Shown here piece by piece: positions 1 to 6,777 of a DNA stretch of 12,978 nt; position 1 is the stretch's first letter; every line of letters begins with the position of its first letter. The DNA comes from Caldifarciminota bacterium (lineage in GTDB: Bacteria > WOR-3 > Hydrothermia > UBA1063 > CAJXJZ01), in contig JALTEL010000039.1 in the NCBI GenBank assembly GCA_027073945.1, forward strand, positions 1 through 12,978. The letters run 5' to 3'. The notes below the pieces were generated by a model that was not told the DNA's origin, searched no databases, and saw only the letters and a program-made list of their open reading frames with translations. A program made the translations under genes and the position numbers.

Positions 1-388
1 TGTTCAAACTCAATATTCCCGATAAATGGAATAGACCTGTAATTAGCCCGAAAATCAAACTGAAAACTATGAGCAGTAGTATTTTCGATGCAATGTATTC
101 CTTTTTGGGAACCGGGAATCTTGATAGCATTTTCATATCCTCTTCGGCGAATACAACGTTTTTTAATTCAAATAAAAATGAAATTATCAGGTACATAAAG
201 AACGTCACGTTGACAATGAAAAGGCCGGCATTTAAATTGATTAGTTTGTATACATAAGCAGAAAAAAAAGCAAAAATGGCGACAAAAGAGAAATAAAGAA
301 TCTGCACTTTTTTCCGAATTTTCTTTCTTCCTCTGAAAAAAAGCAATAAATCCTTCCAGAAAAGAGAAATAATGCGTTTTTCACTCAT
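1..388 (-). CDS. ABC-2 type transporter permease, N-terminal 129 residues (runs off window)
   Basis: This is the start of an integral membrane protein, cut by the left edge of the window. It opens with a short basic cytoplasmic segment (residues 1-28, several K/R). Hydrophobic stretches suitable for membrane helices follow at about 29-50, 52-74 and 102-120. A loop at about 80-100 contains LSRFPVPKKEYIASK, the kind of segment (xxFPVSxxxYxxAK) seen between the second and third helices of ABC-2 permeases. Its ATG overlaps the TGA of the ABC ATPase as ATGA (385-388), which implies translational coupling and a matched transporter pair. The substrate cannot be told from the sequence; ABC-2 pairs of this kind usually export lipids, peptides or drugs. 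The permease family call is inference from hydropathy and context; the partner relation is strong. Confidence 0.8.
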   Translation of the reverse strand, partial: MSEKRIISLFWKDLLLFFRGRKKIRKKVQILYFSFVAIFAFFSAYVYKLINLNAGLFIVNVTFFMYLIISFLFELKNVVFAEEDMKMLSRFPVPKKEYIASKILLLIVFSLIFGLITGLFHLSGILSLN

Positions 389-1170
389 AAATACTTAAGA
401 GCGTCTTTCAATTCTTTGTTTTCTCCGGCTGTACCCGTGAGCTCTGTGAAAAATGTTTCAAGCCCTTTGTCTTCCATTATATCTTTCATGCTGCCTGTGG
501 CAATAACCTCCCCGCTGTCTATGATAACAACCCTGTCGCATATTTTTTCAACGACCTCCAATATATGCGAGGAGAAAAGGATTGCTTTACCTTTTTTGGC
601 TATTTCCTGAATAATCTGTTTTACCATTATGGTGCTTGGGGCGTCAAGGCCGTTAAATGGTTCGTCAAGCATCAAAAGTTCGGGGCTTGTCATTATTGAA
701 ATCACGAGCAGAAGCTTTTGTTTCATCCCTTTGGAATAACTGGAAATCTGAGTGTTTTTGAAAGGTTCAAGTCCGAGTAGTCCAAGCAGTCCGTTTGCAA
801 ATTTTAATTTATCCCTTTCAAGCTCGTAAAGGTCATAGATAAATCTCAGCATTTCCGCACCTGTCAGGTGTTCGTACAGACCACCGTCCTCAGGTACATA
901 GGACAATTTTCTCTTGAATCCGAGATAGTTTTTCTTGACGTTTTCACCCTTGAAGTATATCTCGCCGGCATCTGGCTTTATTACATCGGCGATGACATTC
1001 AGGGTTGTACTTTTTCCTGCACCGTTTGGCCCGAGATAACCTAATATTTCGCCTTTTTGTATCTTAAAGCTGATGTTCTTTAGAGCCTGCTTTTTCCCAT
1101 AGCTCTTTTTAAGGCCAACAACTTTTAAAATTGGCTCAGATAAAGAGCTCGCTGATTGAACTTTCTTCAT
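385..1170 (-). CDS. ABC transporter ATP-binding protein (ABC-2 exporter type)
   Basis: This is the 261-residue cytoplasmic ATPase that would power the permease encoded next. The motifs appear in order: Walker A GPNGAGKST (47-55), a Q-loop region YVPEDGGLYEHLT (91-103) with the PE seen in many ABC-2 ATPases in place of Gln, a signature SYSKGMKQK (144-152), Walker B LLMLDEP (165-171) with catalytic Glu170, a D-loop GLD (174-176) and the switch His202 in SSH. The C-terminal extension after about 230 is typical of the CcmA/drug-exporter branch. The ATG at 1170 lies 35 bases inside the end of prs, a longer overlap than elsewhere in this cluster and with no clear ribosome-binding site. The core domain resembles family members only from about residue 15, so the true start could be slightly downstream at a rare codon. 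The substrate is unknown. Confidence 0.93.
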   Translation of the reverse strand: MKKVQSASSLSEPILKVVGLKKSYGKKQALKNISFKIQKGEILGYLGPNGAGKSTTLNVIADVIKPDAGEIYFKGENVKKNYLGFKRKLSYVPEDGGLYEHLTGAEMLRFIYDLYELERDKLKFANGLLGLLGLEPFKNTQISSYSKGMKQKLLLVISIMTSPELLMLDEPFNGLDAPSTIMVKQIIQEIAKKGKAILFSSHILEVVEKICDRVVIIDSGEVIATGSMKDIMEDKGLETFFTELTGTAGENKELKDALKYL

Positions 1171-2077
1171 GTATTCGTTTTACGGCTTCTGCAAGAAGTG
1201 GAGCAATGGACAGAACTGTAAGATTACTGCTGTTAGGGGCTTTGTCAATGTGTATGGTGTTTGTTACTATAATTTCATCAAGGCCTTGTATGTTCAATCT
1301 GTCAATGGCATTATCCGAAAACAGTGCATGACTTGCAGCGACCTTGATTTTTTTTGCTCCGTTTTCTATAAGGCTGACAACAGCGCCTTTTATAGAGTTT
1401 CCTGTATCAATAATATCATCCAGAATAAGGAGGTTTTTATCTTTTACATCCCCTATAACATGGACGGCTTCGGCAATATTCGGTTCTGGCCTTCTCTTAT
1501 CAATTAATGCAAGGGGGAGGTCTCCTATTTTTTTTGCAATTGCACGTGCTCTTTTGATTGCGCCCACATCAGGTGCAACTGCTGTCCATTGAGATTTGTC
1601 CAGTTTTCCCAGATATTCTTTGAATGCGGCTGTAGCAAACAGATTATCAACAGGAATGTCAAAAAATCCCTGTATCTGGTCTGCATGCAGGTCTATTGTC
1701 AGTACTCTGTGAGCACCTCCTGATTGTATGAGATTTGCGACCACTTTAGCCGATATTGGTACCCTTGGCTGGTCTTTTCTGTCCTGACGGGCATACCCAA
1801 AGTACGGTATGACTGCTGTTATCCTTTTTGCCGATGCTCTCATTGCTGCATCAATAAGGAAAATAAGTTCAAGCAGGTTCTCTGCAGGAGGATGAGTGGA
1901 TTGAATGATAAAGACATCCTCTCCTCTTATATTCTCTTTTATTTGAACACGTATCTCACCATCCTTGAATCTACCCAGAAATACATCTGTTAGCGGGATG
2001 TTAAGGTATTCCGCAATTTCCTTTGCAAGGTACATAGAGGCACTGCCTGAAATCAGCCTTATATTGTTTTCTCTCAT
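1136..2077 (-). CDS. prs: Ribose-phosphate pyrophosphokinase (PRPP synthase)
   Basis: This cytosolic enzyme transfers pyrophosphate from ATP to ribose 5-phosphate, making PRPP for purine, pyrimidine, NAD, histidine and tryptophan synthesis. At 313 residues it matches class I PRPP synthases. Visible landmarks are the FKDGEI segment (37-42), the ATP-binding loop PYFGYARQDRK (91-101), the catalytic-site segment TIDLHADQIQGFF (127-139) with His131, VAPDVGAIKRAR (167-178), and the PRPP-binding loop LDDIIDTGNS (219-228). That last loop departs from the usual DTAGT/DTGGT by Asn and Ser at its end. The ATG overlaps the stop of hppA as ATGA (2074-2077), so translation is probably coupled. PRPP use releases pyrophosphate, the substrate of the neighbouring pump. 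Confidence 0.97.
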   Translation of the reverse strand: MRENNIRLISGSASMYLAKEIAEYLNIPLTDVFLGRFKDGEIRVQIKENIRGEDVFIIQSTHPPAENLLELIFLIDAAMRASAKRITAVIPYFGYARQDRKDQPRVPISAKVVANLIQSGGAHRVLTIDLHADQIQGFFDIPVDNLFATAAFKEYLGKLDKSQWTAVAPDVGAIKRARAIAKKIGDLPLALIDKRRPEPNIAEAVHVIGDVKDKNLLILDDIIDTGNSIKGAVVSLIENGAKKIKVAASHALFSDNAIDRLNIQGLDEIIVTNTIHIDKAPNSSNLTVLSIAPLLAEAVKRIHEESSISELFI

Positions 2078-4215
2078 TTTAATAGATATCTAACTATGGT
2101 GAATTTTGTTACAAAGCCTGCAAATACAATTGAAACCATTGACATGAGCTTAATCAAAATATTTAATGAAGGCCCTGCAGTGTCTTTTAGAGGATCTCCT
2201 ACGGTATCTCCTGTAATGCCGGCTTTGTGTGTTTCACTGCCTTTTCCGCCGTAGTTTCCCTTTTCAATGAATTTTTTCGCATTGTCCCAGGCACCTCCTG
2301 CATTTGCCATGAAAATTGCAACTGCAAAGCCCGATGTCAGACCCCCTGCCAATAGTCCGAGCACTGCCTGAGGTCCCATGAGATATCCAACAATTATAGG
2401 GACAAATATAGCAAGCAACGATGGGAGTATCATTTCCCTTTGTGCAGCTTTTGTACTTATGTGAACCGCTCTTCCGTAATCGGGCTTTGCTTTGCCTTCC
2501 ATAAGTCCCTTGATCTCTTTAAACTGCCTTCTTACTTCAATCACGATTTCACCCGCTGCCCTTCCCACTGCTTTTATCGCAAGTGCGGAAAATACAAAGG
2601 GCATAGCTGCTCCTATGAAAATACCCCCCATTGTCAGGGGGTCGGTAACCAGAGGCTTGAAACTTGCGAGCAAATGCTGGAGGTTGAAATGTATGGACCA
2701 TCTTGCTACTGAATTGTTGTATGATGCGAGCAGAGCAAGTGCGGTAAGTGCAGCTGAACCTATTGCAAATCCCTTTCCTGTCGCGGCTGTAGTATTGCCA
2801 AGTGAATCAAGTGCATCCGTTCTTGTTCTCACTTCTTCGGAAAGTCCGGACATTTCCGCATTCCCCCCTGCGTTATCGGCAACAGGGCCGTATGCATCTG
2901 TGGCAAGTGTAATGCCAAGTGTTGATAACATGCCGACTGCAGAGAGACCCACGCCATACAATCCCAGTTCGGGATGGCTATATCCCCCTGATATGAAGAA
3001 ACTGATGATTGTGGAAATTACAACGGCAATAACAGGTATAGCTGTTGATAGCATACCTGTTGAGAGCCCTTCCAGTAGGAATGTGGCATGACCTGTTGTG
3101 CCTGCTTTTGCAATTTCTTGTGTTGGCTTGTAGTTGTCAGATGTAAAGTATTCGGTTGAGTATCCGATAACAAGCCCTGTTATAAGACCGGATAAAATTG
3201 AATAGAATATAGCGAAATGTCCTTTGGGCAGTATGTACTTTGAAGCAACAAAAGCTGCTATAACAAGAATTATACTGGCTCCCCATATTCCTTTTCTCAG
3301 AGCGGCAAGTAAGGCTGCCTGATGTGCGTCCTCTTTTGTATGCACCAGGAATGTTCCGATTATTGATGATATAACCCCGAGGCCTGCAATTACAAGTGGG
3401 AGAACTACACCTCGCATACCCAGTGCAGCAGCCGCGGCAAGTGACATAGTTGCGATAATGGAATCTGTATAGGATTCATATAAATCTGCACCCATACCTG
3501 CAACGTCACCCACATTATCGCCCACATTATCGGCGATTGCGGCTGCGTTTCTTGGGTCGTCTTCGGGTATGCCGGCCTCGATTTTTCCTACGAGGTCTGC
3601 TCCGACATCAGCAGCTTTTGTGAATATTCCGCCTCCTACACGAGCAAATAGTGCCTGTGAGGATGCACCCATACCAAAACTCAGCATGGTAAACGTTATG
3701 TTGTTAAGAAGCTCATTACCCGCGAGTCCCTTAACCGTTCCGTAGTACCATTTCAATATCTGAAACCAGATACTCATATCAAGTAAAGCAAGACCTACAA
3801 CAACAAGCCCCATAACCGCACCAGCGGCAAATGCCACTCTCAAAGCGCCGTTCAGGCTTTTTCTCGCAGCATTTGTTGTCCTTGCGCTTGCCCTTGTGGC
3901 AACGCTCATGCCAATATAACCTGAGAGGCCTGAGAAGAACCCGCCTGTAAGAAATGCGAAAGGTACGAATATAGGTTGCAGGCCTTCAAGTGCAAGCCAG
4001 CCCAGAAGCAGAAATACCACGAGAAAGAACAGTGCGACAATGGAATACTGCCTTTTAAGATAAGCCGATGCTCCTTCTCTGACAGCCTCTGCTATCTCTT
4101 TCATTCTGTCTGTGCCTTCTTCCTCTTTTCTGACCTTTAGATATAGGTACAGTGCAAATAGAAGTGACAATATAGAACCCAGTGGTGCAAACCAATAAAG
4201 ATTCCAATAATTCAT
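2074..4215 (-). CDS. hppA: K+-dependent membrane-bound pyrophosphatase (ion pump, probably Na+)
   Basis: This is a 713-residue integral membrane pump that hydrolyses pyrophosphate and moves Na+ or H+ across the inner membrane; the family has about 16 membrane helices. The substrate site is clear: ADVGADLVGKIEAGIPEDDP (202-221) followed by the DNVGDNVGD run (229-237), and near the C-terminus TGDTVGDPLKDTAGPSLN (668-685). The cation-dependence segment GNTTAATGK (473-481) has Ala477 and Gly480, as in K+-dependent enzymes; K+-independent pumps have Lys and Thr there. In the gate region GADLYESY (242-249), Glu247 lies three residues after Asp244, the arrangement of Na+-transporting members; plant-type H+ pumps have it one turn later. 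The Na+ call is inference from these residues. The start is supported by a good ribosome-binding site (GGGAGG) just upstream. It follows the Omp85-like gene by 25 bases. Confidence 0.97.
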   Translation of the reverse strand: MNYWNLYWFAPLGSILSLLFALYLYLKVRKEEEGTDRMKEIAEAVREGASAYLKRQYSIVALFFLVVFLLLGWLALEGLQPIFVPFAFLTGGFFSGLSGYIGMSVATRASARTTNAARKSLNGALRVAFAAGAVMGLVVVGLALLDMSIWFQILKWYYGTVKGLAGNELLNNITFTMLSFGMGASSQALFARVGGGIFTKAADVGADLVGKIEAGIPEDDPRNAAAIADNVGDNVGDVAGMGADLYESYTDSIIATMSLAAAAALGMRGVVLPLVIAGLGVISSIIGTFLVHTKEDAHQAALLAALRKGIWGASIILVIAAFVASKYILPKGHFAIFYSILSGLITGLVIGYSTEYFTSDNYKPTQEIAKAGTTGHATFLLEGLSTGMLSTAIPVIAVVISTIISFFISGGYSHPELGLYGVGLSAVGMLSTLGITLATDAYGPVADNAGGNAEMSGLSEEVRTRTDALDSLGNTTAATGKGFAIGSAALTALALLASYNNSVARWSIHFNLQHLLASFKPLVTDPLTMGGIFIGAAMPFVFSALAIKAVGRAAGEIVIEVRRQFKEIKGLMEGKAKPDYGRAVHISTKAAQREMILPSLLAIFVPIIVGYLMGPQAVLGLLAGGLTSGFAVAIFMANAGGAWDNAKKFIEKGNYGGKGSETHKAGITGDTVGDPLKDTAGPSLNILIKLMSMVSIVFAGFVTKFTIVRYLLK

Positions 4216-4240
4216 CAGACCTCCCTGTTTGTTTTATATT

Positions 4241-5488
4241 TTAAAGTAAATTGAAGGGATGGTCAAACCTGATGTTATTTGATTTGTTTAGTTGAATGCT
4301 TACTTTCCAGTTATTTTTAAATTGTTCTTCGGCAATGTTCTTGCCGACATAAAATTTAAATATTCCCGCTTTTATGCCAAGCCCTGCCACAATGATACTC
4401 TTTTTGCCCCAGAATCCTATATCAAGCAATGGAAAAACAGGAAGATTTCCGATATCATTTTTTATTAAGAATCCGATATGTGCGGCATTACTGATTGCAG
4501 AATAACATAATCTTGAATTGTAATAGACAGTGGAATTATTCCCGGATATAAAAGCATATATGCCTGACTCAAGGAACATGTCCCGAAACTCAATACCGGA
4601 CCGTGACCAGTGCATATGCTTTGAAATCAAAGCTTCAGAAAAAAAATCATATTTGGTAGAGTTGTAAATCGCAACTGCTTTCATCGCGGATAAGTTCTCG
4701 TTGAGTTTTCTGTAAAAAAGGACGGATAAACGCAGATTACCTATAAACTTCCCTATACCTGAAGACAGCCCTATGTGCTTTGAGTTATCGGTTTTAAAAT
4801 ATAAATTGTCACTTGTGATGAATAGTGAGGGAGAGCGGAAATACGGAACAACTGCGTCCGCCTCTACGAATTTATTCGTGCTGCCAATTTGTGCGTTAAA
4901 ATTTACCTCGCTGCAGGACCCAAAGGCATTCTTAGTGGAAAAATAGAGTTGCCCCTGTCCTTGCGATGTAGCACTGCCAATGGCACCGATGAAAGAGATA
5001 TATGAGTTCTTTTGTCTGTGAAATTTGAGCAGCAGACTATATTTATTGTCCTCTATATGAACAAAATTGTATTCTTTCAATTGAGCAGTGCCGTAATTTT
5101 CAAAGATTTTCAGGTCTTTGAGAAACAATTTTCGCTCAAATATCCCATTTTTAGTCTTAAAGAAGGAATTTAACACGAACTGCCAGAACAGATGCGGCTG
5201 TTCTGCAATATTGACGATTACAGGAATTTGCCGCTCCTCTGGTTTGATAGCAACAGTATTGGATGTATCATTGTATATGAGCTTAAAGGAAGAGTTAAAA
5301 AAACCTTTGTCTTCGTATATTGCAATTAATGTGTCTGCAAGTTCTTTTATGCTTGTGGAGTCAATGCTCTTATGCGAAAAAATAGAGTTGATATAAACAA
5401 TGTCCGCTCTATTTAGTACTCTGCTATTATCAATTCTTATATTAAAGGCAAAAATCAGCAGTAAAAAACTCAGTATATCCCTTTTTAT
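4241..5488 (-). CDS. Omp85-like outer-membrane protein with POTRA-type N-terminus; apparent AUA start
   Basis: The first ordinary start in this frame is a GTG at 5176, giving 311 residues. The frame is however open without a stop for another 104 codons upstream, to an ATA at 5488-5486, for about 415 residues. The extension encodes a signal-peptide-like segment (basic residues 2-3, hydrophobic 5-17) and a POTRA-like domain (about 28-97) containing IYEDKGFFNSSF followed by IPVIVNIAEQP. A second, weaker POTRA-like segment (about 98-158) is followed by alternating, glycine- and aromatic-containing strands typical of an outer-membrane barrel to the end (RFDHPFNLL). Family assignment (Omp85/two-POTRA transporter) rests on this pattern alone. 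The barrel (about 255 residues) is short for the family and there is no clear terminal aromatic. ATA overlaps the TAA of the lipoprotein gene in a 4-base ATAA junction. Alternative in-frame starts are ATA at 5476 and CTG at 5473, the latter six bases after AAGG. Confidence 0.6.
   Translation of the reverse strand: MKRDILSFLLLIFAFNIRIDNSRVLNRADIVYINSIFSHKSIDSTSIKELADTLIAIYEDKGFFNSSFKLIYNDTSNTVAIKPEERQIPVIVNIAEQPHLFWQFVLNSFFKTKNGIFERKLFLKDLKIFENYGTAQLKEYNFVHIEDNKYSLLLKFHRQKNSYISFIGAIGSATSQGQGQLYFSTKNAFGSCSEVNFNAQIGSTNKFVEADAVVPYFRSPSLFITSDNLYFKTDNSKHIGLSSGIGKFIGNLRLSVLFYRKLNENLSAMKAVAIYNSTKYDFFSEALISKHMHWSRSGIEFRDMFLESGIYAFISGNNSTVYYNSRLCYSAISNAAHIGFLIKNDIGNLPVFPLLDIGFWGKKSIIVAGLGIKAGIFKFYVGKNIAEEQFKNNWKVSIQLNKSNNIRFDHPFNLL
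5485..5488 (-). other. ATAA start/stop overlap between the lipoprotein and Omp85-like genes
   Basis: Read on the minus strand, the four bases ATAA hold the TAA stop of the lipoprotein gene and an ATA in the correct frame to begin the downstream outer-membrane protein. The geometry is identical to the ATGA overlaps at 385-388, 2074-2077 and 6774-6777. A single G-to-A change in an ancestral ATGA would turn ATG into ATA while keeping the stop (TGA to TAA). Coupled re-initiation at AUA is therefore the simplest reading, but it is inference. Confidence 0.55.
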
Positions 5489-6777
5489 TTAAAAACATCA
5501 ATTCTTTTGCAAACTCTGAATGCCTTTTTCTGCCCGGCTTTTGTACGTGTTATTCTGTCCTGCAGGCTCTTTTTGGCAGTAGGTGGAGCGAATTGAGCAG
5601 CTTTTGTGTATTCGTCAACTGCCTGTTTGTAAATTGTTGATGACTGGCAGGCAAGGCTATAACCTTTTTTCCTTTCTCCGTTTAAGAAAAGTCGTTTGCC
5701 CTGTTGGTAGGTTGTATAGGCAAGACCCACATCGGCATCACCTATTGTGGAATATGCAGTGTATTTGTAAATATCCTGTATCCCTTCTATGTCAAGAATT
5801 CTTCTTGCAGTCTCTTTGCCCTTCTGGTAATTTTTCAGGCTGTAAATGTAGACATAGGCCTCTTCTACGAGCGGAAGCGCATATTTCTTGCCTGACAGCA
5901 TGAATGCCTTTTCAAAGTCCAAGATGGCGAGTTTATGTTTGGCTATTCCCTCGTATCCAGTGCCTCTCCTCAAGTAATATGTGTAATTTGCAGTGTCAAA
6001 TTTTGCAATCAGAGTATCTGCATGCTGAATAAGCCTTCTGTAGTATTTTTTCTGAAATTTCTTGTTCTTTTCACTGGATGCAAGCTTAACATAGTCATCC
6101 AGGAGCGCCTCACGGATACTTTTTTCCATTTTGTCAGGTACACCGATTTTGAGCGCCTTTTCAAAGTAATCAGCTGATTTTTTCTGGTCTTTATCTTTGT
6201 AAAACAGGCCTGCTGCATTCAAAATAGCAGTATTGTTCTTGCTTTTTTGCAGTGCTTTCTGGTAGAGTGTATCACAGTAAGCTGTTCTTCCTGATTTTTC
6301 ATAGAGTTTGGCGAGTCCAAAGATTGCCCCGACATTGGAGGTATCGGCTGCGATTGCTTTCTGATAATAGGCTATACCCGAGTCGGTCTCCCTCTTTACA
6401 ATGCCAAAAAGAAAACCGAGTCCCTGCCATCCCTGAGAATTTTTCGGATTCATCTGTATTACTTTTCTGTATGCCCACTCGGCAGAATCAATCTTAGACA
6501 GTCCAAGATACGCCCTGGCAATACTGATATAAAAAGTGTCGTTTTGAGAGTCGTAATAAAGTGCCCTGTAAAAATTGTTAAGTGCGCTTCTGTAATAAAC
6601 GGTATCTTTTTTCATGTCTCCCTTTCTCATATAATCCAATGCAATGGAATTCCAGACTTTTGCCGAGTCTTTGTTAATACAGGGAGCGGTTTTGATTGTA
6701 TCCTGTTTATCGGACTTTGCAGATGCACAGGATGCAAGTACGACCAATGATATTATAGATATAATGGATTTTTTCAT
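5485..6777 (-). CDS. TPR-repeat lipoprotein
   Basis: This 430-residue protein starts with a lipoprotein signal peptide: MKK, a hydrophobic core, and the lipobox LASC with lipidated Cys17. The mature part is almost wholly helical tetratricopeptide-like repeats. The clearest run is at about 60-212, with repeat signatures such as ALNNFYRALYYDSQND, AEWAYRKVIQMNPKN, GIAYYQKAIAADTSN and SADYFEKALKIG. Further degenerate repeats occur at about 265-400 and the tail is basic. TPR domains bind other proteins, so a scaffold at the outer or inner membrane facing the periplasm is likely. It lies directly before an Omp85-like barrel gene with a 4-base overlap, which recalls the BamD-BamA relationship. BamD is shorter (about 245 residues with five TPRs), and I do not claim orthology. 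The start has a strong GGAGG ribosome-binding site inside the end of the ATPase subunit I gene and overlaps its TGA as ATGA. Confidence 0.88.
   Translation of the reverse strand: MKKSIISIISLVVLASCASAKSDKQDTIKTAPCINKDSAKVWNSIALDYMRKGDMKKDTVYYRSALNNFYRALYYDSQNDTFYISIARAYLGLSKIDSAEWAYRKVIQMNPKNSQGWQGLGFLFGIVKRETDSGIAYYQKAIAADTSNVGAIFGLAKLYEKSGRTAYCDTLYQKALQKSKNNTAILNAAGLFYKDKDQKKSADYFEKALKIGVPDKMEKSIREALLDDYVKLASSEKNKKFQKKYYRRLIQHADTLIAKFDTANYTYYLRRGTGYEGIAKHKLAILDFEKAFMLSGKKYALPLVEEAYVYIYSLKNYQKGKETARRILDIEGIQDIYKYTAYSTIGDADVGLAYTTYQQGKRLFLNGERKKGYSLACQSSTIYKQAVDEYTKAAQFAPPTAKKSLQDRITRTKAGQKKAFRVCKRIDVFK

Noticed and set aside
2492..3091. A 199-codon open frame on the plus strand opposite hppA
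   Set aside because: It is the complement of a highly conserved gene with strong codon bias; its product has low-complexity Ser/Ala/Pro content and no recognisable domain or ribosome-binding site. The same holds for the other plus-strand frames, such as 9774-10208 and 1169-1507.
3505..3546. Direct repeat of cccacattatcg within hppA
   Set aside because: It encodes the conserved DNVGDNVGD pyrophosphate-binding motif, so the repeat follows from protein function and is not a DNA element.
4241..5176. Taking the GTG at 5176 as the start of the Omp85-like protein
   Set aside because: It would leave an outer-membrane-type protein with no export signal and discard 104 codons of coherent coding sequence directly abutting the upstream gene.
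5485..5500. Possible -1 frameshift joining the TPR lipoprotein to the Omp85-like frame at TTTTTAAATAAAAAGGG
   Set aside because: The run does not give a standard slippery heptamer: shifting the AAA codon back by one base would need pairing with UAA. A signal peptide right after the junction also argues for an independent protein.
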